Counted from the stretch's first letter, positions 15,922 to 24,599 are shown. The stretch: DNA of 39,081 nucleotides from Pseudomonas sp. GM18 (GCF_000282195.1 NZ_AKJT01000111.1:1-39081), one strand, 5' to 3'. Made by a program: numbers and translations. The notes: generated by a model from the sequence alone, not told the origin.

Positions 15922-16040
15922 GGGTCATCGCAGGGTAAAGAGTCTGAGGGACATCATAAGGGGGCGCCCGTGAAATGGGTAGTTCACAAAGGATCGTCGA
16001 TGCCCGACCAAAGCCGACTGTTCGGCTCGCCTCGGGGCTG

Positions 16041-16046
16041 TATACT
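16041..16046 (+). promoter_or_regulatory. -10 box of the sdhE-ygfX promoter
   Basis: TATACT 25 bp before the sdhE ATG is a good -10 hexamer. The -35 region is weak, so only the -10 is called. Confidence 0.4.
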
Positions 16047-16070
16047 TGCGGCCTATTTGAGGAGCGCTCC

Positions 16071-16325
16071 ATGGTCGATAACGTTGAACTGAACCGCCTC
16101 TTTTGGCACAGCCGTCGCGGCATGCTGGAGCTTGACGTGCTGCTGGTGCCGTTCGTGAAAGAGGTTTACGCGAATCTGAACGAGGTAGATCGCGCGCTGT
16201 ATGTCCGCCTGCTGGAGTGCGAGGATCAGGACATGTTCGGCTGGTTCATGGAACGTGCCGAATCGGAAGATCCGGAGCTGCAGCGCATGGTTCGCATGAT
16301 ACTGGATCGTGTCCAGCCCAAGTAA
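16071..16325 (+). CDS. sdhE: FAD assembly factor SdhE
   Basis: An 84-residue helical protein with the hallmark RGMLELD motif (residues 16-22), which in this family is needed to promote covalent attachment of FAD to succinate dehydrogenase and fumarate reductase. The earlier label was antitoxin CptB/YgfY. The ATG at 16071 follows TGAGGAGCGCTCC. The gene overlaps the downstream ygfX by 17 bp. Confidence 0.92.
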   Translation: MVDNVELNRLFWHSRRGMLELDVLLVPFVKEVYANLNEVDRALYVRLLECEDQDMFGWFMERAESEDPELQRMVRMILDRVQPK

Positions 16326-16761
16326 CGCGTTCGAATGCCGCTGGCATGCCTCACGGCAGTTGCTGGCGGCCTATCTTCTCGCCCAGCTGTTCGCGCTGGG
16401 TTCGCTGTTTCTTCTCTCGATACCGCTCTTGGCCAGTCTGCTCGGCGTTGCGTTGTGCGTGGCTCACAGCATGTGGGCATTGCCGCGACAGATTCTGCTG
16501 ACACACCCACAAGCCTTTCGTGGCTTGCGTCGCGATGCCGATGGCTGGCAGTTGTGGAATCAGGCGCAAGGCTGGCAACCCGTACAGCTACGGCCGGACA
16601 GCCTGGCGCTGCCGTTGGTCGTGGTGCTGCGCTTTCGCCTGCGGGGCGAGCGACGTATCAGGGCGATATGCGTGCCGCGGGATTCGCAGGCGGCGGATGT
16701 GCACCGACGCCTGCGGGTTCGGCTCAAGTTCAGTCGGCGTAGGTGGGCGGCACCAGAATAG
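16309..16761 (+). CDS. ygfX: YgfX family inner-membrane protein
   Basis: A 150-residue protein starting at a GTG inside sdhE (MSSPSNAFECRWHASRQ). Two close hydrophobic segments (about 19-37 and 39-56) are followed by a cytoplasmic part with WQLWNQAQGWQPVQLRPDSLALP and a basic tail, as in YgfX/CptA. The family was reported as the toxin of a pair with SdhE acting on the cytoskeleton, but SdhE's flavinylation role makes a strict toxin-antitoxin reading doubtful. The last 32 bp overlap the end of nadB on the opposite strand. Confidence 0.82.
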   Translation: MSSPSNAFECRWHASRQLLAAYLLAQLFALGSLFLLSIPLLASLLGVALCVAHSMWALPRQILLTHPQAFRGLRRDADGWQLWNQAQGWQPVQLRPDSLALPLVVVLRFRLRGERRIRAICVPRDSQAADVHRRLRVRLKFSRRRWAAPE

Positions 16762-18346
16762 TATCCAGGGCGACCGGCAGCAGGTTCGGGTAGTCGAGGG
16801 TGTAATGCAGACCGCGACTTTCCTTGCGCTCCATGGCCGACCGGATCATCAGGTCGGCTACCTGAGCCAGGTTCCTCAGCTCGATCAGGTCTCGGCTCAC
16901 TTTATAGTTGCTATAGAACTCGTCGATTTCGTCCAGCAACAACTGCACTCGGTGCTGGGCTCGTTGCAGGCGCTTGTTGGTGCGCACGATGCCCACGTAG
17001 TCCCACATGAATCGCCGCAGTTCGTCCCAGTTGTGCGCGATGATCACGTCTTCGTCGGAGTCGGTGACCTGGCTCGCATCCCAGACGGGCAGGGCGGTCG
17101 GAATCGACACCTCTGGCAACTGCTCAAGAATATCCGCCGCCGCCGAACGGGCATAAACGAAACATTCCAGCAGCGAGTTGCTGGCCATGCGGTTGGCGCC
17201 ATGCAGGCCGGTGAAGCTGGTTTCACCAATCGCATACAGGCCCGGCACGTCGGTGCGGCCCCGCTGATCGACCATCACGCCGCCGCAGGTGTAGTGCGCC
17301 GCCGGCACCACCGGAATCGGTTGTTTGGTGATGTCGATGGAGAATTCCAGGCAGCGTTCATAGACCGTCGGGAAGTGCGTCTTGATGAAGTCTTCGGGCT
17401 TGTGGCTGATGTCCAGGTAAACGCAGTCGATACCCAGGCGCTTCATCTCATGGTCGATGGCGCGGGCGACGATGTCCCGTGGTGCCAGTTCGGCCCGTGG
17501 ATCGAAGCGTTGCATGAAGCGTTCGCCGTTGGGCAGCTTCAGGTGTCCGCCCTCGCCGCGCAGGGCTTCGGTGATCAGAAAACTCTTGGCTTGCGGGTGA
17601 TAAAGGCAGGTCGGGTGGAACTGGTTGAACTCCAGGTTCGCCACCCGGCAGCCTGAACGCCAGGCCATGGCGATACCATCACCGCAGGCGCCATCAGGGT
17701 TGCTGGTATAGAGGTAGACCTTCGCCGCGCCGCCCGATGCAAGGATCACAAAGCGCGCACCGTAAGTGTCGACTTCACCAGTGCTGCGGTTGAGCACGTA
17801 GGCGCCGAGGCAGCGGTCGCCTTCAAGGCCCAGGCGCTTTTCGGTGATCAGATCGATCGCGACCCGCTGTTCCAGCAGTTCGATATTGGGTCGCTGTATG
17901 GCCTGGTCGAGCAGGGTTCTGAAGATCGCCGCGCCCGTCGCATCGGCGGCGTGGATGATGCGTCGATGGCTGTGACCGCCTTCTCGAGTCAGGTGAAACT
18001 CGAAACCACCGTCTTCGGTGCCGGACTGTTCGTCGCGGGTAAAGGGTACGCCTTGGTCGATCAGCCATTGAATCGCTTCTCTGCTGTGCTCGACGGTAAA
18101 GCGCACAGCGTCTTTATGGCACAGGCCACCCCCGGCGTTGAGGGTGTCGTCGACGTGGGACTCGACAGTATCGGTGTCATCCAGAACGGCGGCGACACCT
18201 CCCTGGGCCCAGAAGGTCGAGCCATTGGCGAGGTCGCCTTTGCTCAATACAGCGATGCGCAAATGACCGGGCAAGGTCAGCGCAAGACTCAAGCCGGCAG
18301 CACCGCTGCCAATTACCAGAACATCGTGTTGAAACTGTTGGCTCAT
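16730..18346 (-). CDS. nadB: L-aspartate oxidase
   Basis: A 538-residue flavoenzyme that oxidises L-aspartate to iminoaspartate, the first step of de novo NAD synthesis. The FAD-binding GSGAAG motif is at 13-18. NGSTFWAQGGVAAV (41-54), EFNQFHPTCLY and the C-terminal FAD contact GLYAIGETSFTGLHGANRMASNSLLE are all as in the NadB/SdhA family, with NadB length. A frame extension to 18472 exists, but MSQQFQHDVLVIGSG at 18346 is the family start. The gene lies head to head with algU, the same nadB-rpoE arrangement as in enterobacteria. Confidence 0.95.
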   Translation of the reverse strand: MSQQFQHDVLVIGSGAAGLSLALTLPGHLRIAVLSKGDLANGSTFWAQGGVAAVLDDTDTVESHVDDTLNAGGGLCHKDAVRFTVEHSREAIQWLIDQGVPFTRDEQSGTEDGGFEFHLTREGGHSHRRIIHAADATGAAIFRTLLDQAIQRPNIELLEQRVAIDLITEKRLGLEGDRCLGAYVLNRSTGEVDTYGARFVILASGGAAKVYLYTSNPDGACGDGIAMAWRSGCRVANLEFNQFHPTCLYHPQAKSFLITEALRGEGGHLKLPNGERFMQRFDPRAELAPRDIVARAIDHEMKRLGIDCVYLDISHKPEDFIKTHFPTVYERCLEFSIDITKQPIPVVPAAHYTCGGVMVDQRGRTDVPGLYAIGETSFTGLHGANRMASNSLLECFVYARSAAADILEQLPEVSIPTALPVWDASQVTDSDEDVIIAHNWDELRRFMWDYVGIVRTNKRLQRAQHRVQLLLDEIDEFYSNYKVSRDLIELRNLAQVADLMIRSAMERKESRGLHYTLDYPNLLPVALDTILVPPTYAD

Positions 18347-18621
18347 TTCAGGATTCCGCTCAAAGCGACCCGGGTCGGGGGTGGCGCAAGACAGCTGGAT
18401 CGGCGAGTCAGGACAGCCACACAGCCCACTAGTATATAGAGGGGGGGAGCGGCACAATAGCCGGGCCCACATGGCATTGTGAAACTACTGTGACGGAAAA
18501 GACTGGACGCTTCGTCGGAAGTTTTTTTGACTGCTTTGGCGACAAGACGACTGTATCGTGGATTTAACAGTCTTTTTCGCTTCACGGTTGCACAATGTCG
18601 GTTTCAGGCGGCTATAAATAT

Positions 18622-18650
18622 GGAACTTTTGCCAGAGGCTCAAGATCAAT
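18622..18650 (+). promoter_or_regulatory. AlgU (sigma-22/sigma-E) type promoter, distal
   Basis: GGAACTT (18622-18628), a 17-bp spacer and TCAAT (18646-18650). The -35 is perfect for extracytoplasmic sigma factors of the RpoE/AlgU type. Autoregulation of algU through such promoters is established in P. aeruginosa. Confidence 0.6.
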
Positions 18651-18818
18651 AGACAGATGCCTGAAACAAGGGACAGTGTCGGTTTCGGTGCGGGACTTGC
18701 GGTTGGGTCCTTGCTGGCGAATCCGATGACAAGATTATTCGCGCAGCCTGGGTTATTCCGCGCTGCGCTTTTCGTGCGTGCCAAATCAGAGCCCGCAGGA
18801 AACTTGCTTGGAGGGGGA

Positions 18819-18845
18819 GAACTTTTGCGAAAAGCCCGAGTCTAT
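18819..18845 (+). promoter_or_regulatory. AlgU (sigma-22/sigma-E) type promoter, proximal
   Basis: GAACTT (18819-18824), a 16-bp spacer and TCTAT (18841-18845), about 60 bp before the algU ATG. The match to the AlgU consensus GAACTT-N16/17-TCTGA is good. Confidence 0.65.
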
Positions 18846-18904
18846 GTTTGCAAGTCTGGTCGTTCAGTAATGCAAGCCTCCTTCGAGCTTATCGAGGAGT
18901 GTTC

Positions 18905-19486
18905 ATGCTAACCCAGGAAGAGGATCAGCAGCTGGTCGAGCGCGTTCAACGCGGCGACAAGCGAGCTTTCGATCTGCTAGTGCTGAAATACCAGCACAAA
19001 ATTCTCGGGTTGATCGTGCGTTTCGTGCACGACACCCATGAAGCCCAGGATGTCGCACAGGAAGCCTTTATCAAGGCATACCGTGCACTTGGTAATTTTC
19101 GCGGAGACAGCGCGTTTTATACGTGGCTTTACCGTATCGCCATCAACACGGCGAAAAACTATCTGGTTTCACGCGGCCGTCGGCCGCCGGATAGCGATGT
19201 CAGTTCCGAGGATGCAGAGTTCTACGATGGCGATCATGGCCTCAAGGATCTCGAGTCGCCAGAACGTGCATTGCTGCGGGATGAGATCGAAGGCACCGTC
19301 CATCGAACCATTCAGCAACTGCCAGAAGATTTGCGTACGGCTTTAACTTTACGTGAATTCGATGGTCTGAGTTACGAGGACATTGCCAGCGTCATGCAGT
19401 GTCCGGTGGGTACCGTGCGCTCCCGGATTTTCCGCGCCCGGGAGGCCATCGATAAAGCCCTGCAGCCGTTGTTGCAGGAAAACTGA
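18905..19486 (+). CDS. algU: RNA polymerase sigma factor AlgU (RpoE, sigma-22)
   Basis: A 193-residue ECF sigma factor, the same length as P. aeruginosa AlgU. Region 2 (FDLLVLKYQHKILGLIVRFV, DAQEAFIKAYRAL-type helix, YTWLYRIAINTAKNYL) and region 4 (LPEDLRTALTLREFDGLSYEDIA, VGTVRSRIFRAREAI) are intact. It directs envelope-stress, alginate and osmotic-stress genes and is held at the membrane by MucA. The ATG at 18905 follows GAGGAGTGTTC; an in-frame upstream start at 18848 lies over the proximal promoter and is unlikely. First gene of the operon. Confidence 0.96.
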   Translation: MLTQEEDQQLVERVQRGDKRAFDLLVLKYQHKILGLIVRFVHDTHEAQDVAQEAFIKAYRALGNFRGDSAFYTWLYRIAINTAKNYLVSRGRRPPDSDVSSEDAEFYDGDHGLKDLESPERALLRDEIEGTVHRTIQQLPEDLRTALTLREFDGLSYEDIASVMQCPVGTVRSRIFRAREAIDKALQPLLQEN

Positions 19487-19516
19487 GACAGCGGCGACAG
19501 CCAAGAGAGGAACGCC

Positions 19517-20104
19517 ATGAGTCGTGAAGCCCTGCAGGAATCGCTGTCCGCAGTGATGGATAACGAAGCGGACGAACTGGAATTGCGTCGGGTATTGAAT
19601 GCCTTTGACGATGTTGAAACCCGCGAAACCTGGGCTCGTTACCAGATCGCTCGGGCGGTCATGCACAAGGACCTGCTGCTTCCTCGTCTGGACATCGCTG
19701 CGGCAGTCTCTGCTGCGCTGGCTGACGAAGCCGTGCCGGCAAAAGCTTCCCGCGGTCCATGGCGCAGTCTGGGTCGTCTGGCAGTTGCTGCTTCGGTGAC
19801 CATTGCCGTGCTGGCAGGTGTTCGTCTGTACAACCAGGACGAGATCGCTGGTGTCGAACTGGCTCAGCATTCCAGTCAACCGGGTCTGACCGCTCCTCAG
19901 GTCAAGGGCCCCGCTGTATTGGCAGGCTACAATGAGAGTTCGGAAGCCACTGGTCCTATGGCCAATGGTGTATTGCAAGGTCAGCCAGGCTGGCACGATC
20001 AGCGTCTGCCAGGTTACTTGCGCCAACATGCTCAACAGGCTGCACTGAAAGGTACTGAGAGCGCTCTGCCTTACGCTCGTGCAGCAAGCCTGGAAAACCG
20101 TTAA
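19517..20104 (+). CDS. mucA: Anti-sigma factor MucA
   Basis: A 195-residue inner-membrane anti-sigma factor. The cytoplasmic RseA-like domain (about 1-75, with LSAVMDNEADELELRRVL and TWARYQIARAVMH) binds AlgU. One membrane segment lies at about 86-104. The periplasmic part carries the region bound by MucB and cut during regulated proteolysis. The length matches the wild-type protein, with no frameshift of the mucA22 type, so this strain should be non-mucoid with AlgU under control. It starts 30 bp after algU. Confidence 0.95.
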   Translation: MSREALQESLSAVMDNEADELELRRVLNAFDDVETRETWARYQIARAVMHKDLLLPRLDIAAAVSAALADEAVPAKASRGPWRSLGRLAVAASVTIAVLAGVRLYNQDEIAGVELAQHSSQPGLTAPQVKGPAVLAGYNESSEATGPMANGVLQGQPGWHDQRLPGYLRQHAQQAALKGTESALPYARAASLENR

Positions 20105-20112
20105 GGAGGATC

Positions 20113-21075
20113 ATGCGCGCCATACCTCTACTTACGCTTCTGCTCAGTGGCTGGTTTATTGTTCCAGCCCACGCCGATGAAGCCCAGGACTGGCTGAAGC
20201 GTCTGGGACAGGCGGAGCAAACGCAGAGCTTTCACGGTACTTTCGTCTACGAGCGTAACGGTAGTTTTTCTACCCATAACATCTGGCATCGCGTCCAGGA
20301 TGGCAAAGTCCAAGAGCGTTTACTCCAGCTCGACGGTTCGGCCCAGGAAGTCGTGCGCATTGATGGGCATACTCAATGCGTCAGCGGCACCCTGATAGCA
20401 GGACTGGGGGACTCACCCAACTCCGCCGCTCGTGCGCTCGATCCACAAAAGCTAAAGAATTGGTATGACCTTGCCGTCATCGGCAAATCGCGCGTGGCCG
20501 GGCGTTCGGCGGTGATCGTCTCGTTGACGCCTCGCGATCAGCACCGCTATGGCTTTGAGCTGCATCTGGACAAGGAAACCGGCTTGCCGTTGAAGTCATT
20601 GTTGCTCAATGACAAAGGGCAACTGCTGGAACGGTTCCAGTTCACCCGGCTGGATACTGCCGAGGTGCCTTCCGACAGCGATTTGCAGGCAGGTTCTGAG
20701 TGCAAGCCCATTAACCTCGACAGTGACAAGGCGTCCGCCGTCAAGACTGCGCAGGTCTGGCATTCGGACTGGTTGCCGCCAGGTTTCGAGCTGACCAGTA
20801 GTACCTCTCACAAGGATCCGGATACCAAAGTCCAGGTCAGCAGTCTGATGTTTGACGATGGTCTGGCCCGATTCTCGGTGTTCCTTGAGCCATTGAATGG
20901 GGCAACAGTCACCGACACCCGTACCCAACTGGGGCCAACAGTCGCTGTCTCCCGTCGCTTGACCACTCCGCAAGGCGAAATAATGGTGACCGTGGTCGGT
21001 GAAATACCGATTGGCACCGCCGAACGGATTGCGCTGTCCATGCGCAACGATGCCGCGGCTACCAGCAAGCAGTGA
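20113..21075 (+). CDS. mucB: Periplasmic sigma-factor regulator MucB (RseB)
   Basis: A 320-residue periplasmic protein with a signal peptide (LLTLLLSGWFIVPAHA, cleavage near 21). The lipoprotein-like RseB N-domain includes QSFHGTFVYERNGSFSTHNIWH and the C-domain includes WLPPGFEL. It binds the periplasmic part of MucA and protects it from AlgW cleavage, thereby sensing envelope stress. It starts 8 bp after mucA with a TAAGGAGG ribosome binding site. Confidence 0.94.
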   Translation: MRAIPLLTLLLSGWFIVPAHADEAQDWLKRLGQAEQTQSFHGTFVYERNGSFSTHNIWHRVQDGKVQERLLQLDGSAQEVVRIDGHTQCVSGTLIAGLGDSPNSAARALDPQKLKNWYDLAVIGKSRVAGRSAVIVSLTPRDQHRYGFELHLDKETGLPLKSLLLNDKGQLLERFQFTRLDTAEVPSDSDLQAGSECKPINLDSDKASAVKTAQVWHSDWLPPGFELTSSTSHKDPDTKVQVSSLMFDDGLARFSVFLEPLNGATVTDTRTQLGPTVAVSRRLTTPQGEIMVTVVGEIPIGTAERIALSMRNDAAATSKQ

Positions 21076-21204
21076 GCTGATCAGCCATGCTCATCGATCG
21101 GAGTGTGGATGGTGCGGGAGGTCGGCAATGGCTGCCCCGTCGTTGAGGCCTCGAAATGTTTTGCCGAGCATTTTCATTTGCAAATATCCCGAAAATTTTT
21201 TATA

Positions 21205-21240
21205 GGTCAGAGCCCCTCGGCTCTGGCCTTGTTTGTTGTT
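21205..21240 (+). terminator. Hairpin with T-rich tail between mucB and mucD
   Basis: GGTCAGAGCC, the loop CCTC, then GGCTCTGGCC: a 10-bp stem with one G-U pair (21205-21228), followed by TTGTTTGTTGTT. It probably terminates or attenuates the algU-mucA-mucB transcript before mucD. Confidence 0.68.
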
Positions 21241-21322
21241 CCCGGAACAAAAATACCGGCGTATCGTTTCCGGTGTTCCTTGCTCCATATCGCTTAACCA
21301 TGCTCGTCGTAACGGGAGCCGT

Positions 21323-22753
21323 ATGTCGATACCACGCTTGAAGTCTTATCTGTCTATTTTTGCCACCGTGCTGGTGCTCGGTCAGGCGGTCACTGCGCAA
21401 GCGGTCGAGTTGCCTGACTTCACGCAACTGGTCGAGCAGGCCTCGCCCGCGGTGGTGAACATCAGTACTACCCAGAAGTTACCGGAACGCAAAGTGTCCA
21501 GCGAGCAAATGCCTGACCTTGAAGGTTTGCCGCCAATGCTGCGCGAGTTCTTCGAACGTGGCATGCCGCAGCAGCCACGCTCACCTCGTGGCGATCGCCA
21601 ACGCGAAGCGCAGTCCCTGGGGTCGGGTTTCATCATTTCGCCTGACGGCTACATCCTGACCAACAACCATGTGATTGCCGATGCCGACGAGATTCTCGTG
21701 CGCCTCGCCGATCGCAGTGAGTTGAAGGCCAAGCTGATCGGTACCGATCCGCGTTCCGACGTCGCCTTGCTGAAAATCGAAGGCAAGGACCTGCCGGTTC
21801 TGAAGCTCGGCAAATCGCAGGACCTGAAAGCCGGTCAGTGGGTCGTGGCCATCGGCTCGCCGTTCGGCTTTGATCACACTGTGACTCAAGGCATCGTCAG
21901 TGCCATCGGTCGCAGCCTGCCGAACGAAAACTATGTGCCGTTCATCCAGACCGACGTGCCGATCAACCCGGGTAACTCCGGTGGTCCGCTGTTCAACCTG
22001 GCCGGTGAAGTGGTCGGCATCAACTCGCAGATCTACACCCGCTCCGGCGGCTTCATGGGCGTGTCGTTCGCAATCCCTATCGATGTGGCGATGGACGTTT
22101 CCAATCAGCTGAAAAGCGGCGGTAAAGTCAGCCGTGGCTGGTTGGGTGTGGTGATCCAGGAAGTGAGCAAGGATCTGGCCGAGTCGTTCGGTCTCGAGAA
22201 ACCGGCCGGTGCGCTGGTGGCTCAGATCCAGGATGACGGTCCGGCTGCCAAGGGTGGCCTGCAAGTGGGCGACGTGATCCTGAGCATGAACGGTCAACCG
22301 ATCATCATGTCCGCCGATCTGCCGCACTTGGTGGGTGCGCTGAAGGCAGGCTCGAAAGCCAATCTTGAAGTGATCCGTGAAGGCAAGCGCAAGAACGTCG
22401 AGCTGACCGTCGGCGCTATCCCTGAGGAAGGCAAGGAGCTGGAAGCCCTGCCTAAATCCAGCGTCGAGCGCAGCAGCAATCGCCTGGGTGTTTCTGTTGC
22501 CGAGTTGACCGATGAGCAGAAGAAAACCTACGACCTCAAAGGTGGCGTGGTTATCAAGGAAGTGCAGGACGGTCCTGCTGCCCTGATCGGCTTGCAGCCT
22601 GGCGACGTGATCACTCACCTGAACAATCAGGCGATCGGCTCCACCAAGGAGTTCATGGACATCGCCAAGGCGTTGCCGAAGAACCGCTCGGTATCGATGC
22701 GGGTTCTGCGCCAGGGGCGCGCCAGCTTCATCACCTTCAAACTGGCTGAATAA
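21323..22753 (+). CDS. mucD: Periplasmic serine protease MucD (DegP/HtrA family)
   Basis: A 476-residue secreted protease. A signal peptide (about 1-27, ending VTAQA) is followed by a trypsin-like domain with the triad His116 (TNNHVIADAD), Asp146 (DPRSDVALLKI) and Ser219 (GNSGGPLFN). Two PDZ domains follow (about 265-360 and 385-470; GGLQVGDVILSMNG and IGLQPGDVITHLNN). It degrades misfolded envelope proteins and restrains AlgU activation. The ATG at 21323 follows AACGGGAGCC; frames opening earlier lack a signal peptide at the N-terminus. A terminator-like hairpin upstream suggests partly independent expression. Confidence 0.95.
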   Translation: MSIPRLKSYLSIFATVLVLGQAVTAQAVELPDFTQLVEQASPAVVNISTTQKLPERKVSSEQMPDLEGLPPMLREFFERGMPQQPRSPRGDRQREAQSLGSGFIISPDGYILTNNHVIADADEILVRLADRSELKAKLIGTDPRSDVALLKIEGKDLPVLKLGKSQDLKAGQWVVAIGSPFGFDHTVTQGIVSAIGRSLPNENYVPFIQTDVPINPGNSGGPLFNLAGEVVGINSQIYTRSGGFMGVSFAIPIDVAMDVSNQLKSGGKVSRGWLGVVIQEVSKDLAESFGLEKPAGALVAQIQDDGPAAKGGLQVGDVILSMNGQPIIMSADLPHLVGALKAGSKANLEVIREGKRKNVELTVGAIPEEGKELEALPKSSVERSSNRLGVSVAELTDEQKKTYDLKGGVVIKEVQDGPAALIGLQPGDVITHLNNQAIGSTKEFMDIAKALPKNRSVSMRVLRQGRASFITFKLAE

Positions 22754-22771
22754 ACCTGTTGTCGGCTGAAT

Positions 22772-22804
22772 AAAAAACCGCCTCGAAAGAGGCGGTTTTT
22801 TTTT
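22772..22804 (+). terminator. Strong intrinsic terminator after mucD
   Basis: AAAAAACCGCCTC, GAAA tetraloop, GAGGCGG followed by nine or more T. It works in both directions between the convergent mucD and M48 protease genes. Confidence 0.95.
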
Positions 22805-22828
22805 GCCTGAATTTTGACCTCGAAGCGG

Positions 22829-24262
22829 TCAGCCCATCATGTCCTTGACCATGCGCTCCTGCTCCATCAGCTCGCGTTGCCGTGCGTCGATCCGCGATGA
22901 CAGCGGGAAGTTGCTGCCCGCCTTGCGCTTGGCGAAGTCCAGTTGTTGGATTGCCTGGCGATAATCGCCGATCAGTGCAAAATACTCCGCGCGTGCCTGA
23001 TGCAGGCCGATGATGTTGCCTGACAGACCACGAGTCTCGGCCACCAGGTACCAGACGTCCGGATCTTCGGGACGGGTCTTGAGCAGGTTCTCCAGCGCTT
23101 TTTCCGCATCGGCCGCTCGATTCTGCTTGAGCAGCAGATCGACACGCACCTGATTCAGCGGGTAGTTGCCCGGATACTGAGTCAGCATCCGGTCAACCCG
23201 TGACTGAGCATCGGGCAGACGATTATTGGTGATGTCCAGATCGACCTGCGCCAGGTTGTAGATGATCTCGTTCGGCGATTTGGCCAGCAGCTGCTTGAGG
23301 TTCTCGCGAGCTTCATTCAGCTGGCCGCCCTTGATCTGGGCGATTGCCAGGCCATAGCGCGCGACGTCGTTTTTCGGGTTTTCGTCGAGCTGGGCACGGA
23401 AGCGCTTGGCACCCAAGCCTGGGGTTTCTTCATAGATCAGCTGCACACGTGCACGAATCAGCTGATAACGCATACTGTCTTCGATACCGCCCGGTTTGGC
23501 CTGTTCGGCGCGGTTGCGGGTGTCGGCGATACGCGATTCGGTCACCGGGTGAGTGAGCAGGAATTCCGGCGGCTTGGCATCGTAGCGGTACTGGCGCATG
23601 AGCCGTTCGAACATGGTCGGCATCGAGCGCGGATCGTAACCGGCCTTCTCCAGATTCATGATGCCGATACGGTCGGCTTCCTGTTCGTTCTGGCGCGAGA
23701 ACCGTCGTTGTTCCTGCATCGCCGCCGCCTGAGTGCCGGCAATGGTCGCGATCCCGGCATCGCCTGCACCGGCAGCGGCAATCACGATTCCGGCCAGCAA
23801 TGCAGCCATCATCGGCACTTGCATGCGTTGCGAGGCTTCGACACCACGGGCGAAGTGACGCTGCGACAAGTGGGCCAGCTCGTGGGCCAGGACCGAGGCA
23901 TATTCGCCTTCGGTCTGGGCGTTGAGGAACAAGCCCCCGTTGACGCCGACGATCCCGCCTGGCGCGGCAAAAGCGTTGAGCTGTGGGCTGTTGATCAGGA
24001 TGAACTCCAGGCGCCGGTCATTGACCTGGCTGGTTTCCACCAGCCGATAGACGCTGGACTCGACGTAATCCTTGAGTTGCGGATCGTTGAGTTGCGACAC
24101 CTGGCTGCGCAGCATCGCCAGCCACGCACGGCCCAGTTGGTATTCCTGTTGCGGCGAGACAATGGCAGAACTGGCGTCACCGAGTGACGGCAAGTCGTCG
24201 GCGAAGCCCGGTGAGGCGAGCAGGCAAGCGAGCGTCAGCAGGGTAGGGCGCAAAAAAGTCAT
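22829..24262 (-). CDS. Periplasmic M48-family metalloprotease with TPRs (BepA/YfgC-like)
   Basis: A 477-residue protein with a signal peptide (LLTLACLLASPGFA, cleavage near 21). The M48 zinc protease core has HELAH at 127-131 and the third ligand Glu195 in NEQEADRIG. The C-terminal half (about 265-477) is helical with TPR-like repeats. This is the layout of BepA, which helps LptD and BAM-complex assembly and degrades stalled outer-membrane proteins. The ATG at 24262 is preferred to an in-frame TTG at 24283. It is convergent with mucD, another periplasmic quality-control protease. Confidence 0.9.
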   Translation of the reverse strand: MTFLRPTLLTLACLLASPGFADDLPSLGDASSAIVSPQQEYQLGRAWLAMLRSQVSQLNDPQLKDYVESSVYRLVETSQVNDRRLEFILINSPQLNAFAAPGGIVGVNGGLFLNAQTEGEYASVLAHELAHLSQRHFARGVEASQRMQVPMMAALLAGIVIAAAGAGDAGIATIAGTQAAAMQEQRRFSRQNEQEADRIGIMNLEKAGYDPRSMPTMFERLMRQYRYDAKPPEFLLTHPVTESRIADTRNRAEQAKPGGIEDSMRYQLIRARVQLIYEETPGLGAKRFRAQLDENPKNDVARYGLAIAQIKGGQLNEARENLKQLLAKSPNEIIYNLAQVDLDITNNRLPDAQSRVDRMLTQYPGNYPLNQVRVDLLLKQNRAADAEKALENLLKTRPEDPDVWYLVAETRGLSGNIIGLHQARAEYFALIGDYRQAIQQLDFAKRKAGSNFPLSSRIDARQRELMEQERMVKDMMG

Positions 24263-24359
24263 GCACAAAGCCTTAGTCGACAAAGACGTTACTGTAGCCG
24301 GACACTACGCTTGGGACCAGATATTCTAAGCGGCTCAACCCCTGCCCCGGAGTGATTCG

Positions 24360-24599
24360 ATGACTGACGCTGTAACCCACGACGCCGAGCTGGACGCCAG
24401 CGGTCTGAATTGTCCGTTGCCGTTGCTCAAGGCCAAGATGGAACTGAACCGACTGGCCAGCGGAGCGGTGCTCAAGGTGATTGCCACGGATGCGGGCTCT
24501 CAGCGCGATTTTCGCACCTTTGCCCGATTGGCCGGTCATACGCTGCTTCGTGAAGAAGATGAAGCGGGCGTTTACCGCTATTGGTTAAAAAAAGCCTGA
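24360..24599 (+). CDS. TusA/SirA-like sulfurtransferase
   Basis: A 79-residue protein of the TusA/YedF/SirA family. The sulfur-carrying Cys18 sits in LDASGLNCPLPLLKAK, with a C-P motif and a following helix. Members pass persulfide sulfur to tRNA thiolation, molybdenum cofactor or other acceptors; which one applies here cannot be told. It lies 31 bp before the AI-2E family gene and is probably co-transcribed with it. Confidence 0.88.
   Translation: MTDAVTHDAELDASGLNCPLPLLKAKMELNRLASGAVLKVIATDAGSQRDFRTFARLAGHTLLREEDEAGVYRYWLKKA

Larger units (their letters stand above)
18347..18904. other. nadB-algU divergent intergenic region
   Basis: This 558-bp stretch has no convincing gene. It contains a possible nadB -10 box (TATACT read on the minus strand, plus positions 18431-18436) and two sigma-22/AlgU-type promoters for algU, listed separately. 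The rest is moderately AT-rich. The length suits the multi-promoter control known for algU. Confidence 0.6.

Noticed and set aside
16071..16761. Classical toxin-antitoxin system (CptAB)
   Set aside because: SdhE carries the RGxxE flavinylation motif, so a housekeeping role is better supported than a dedicated antitoxin role.
21581..22618. Minus-strand frame of about 345 codons over mucD
   Set aside because: Antisense shadow; MucD has an intact catalytic triad and PDZ domains.
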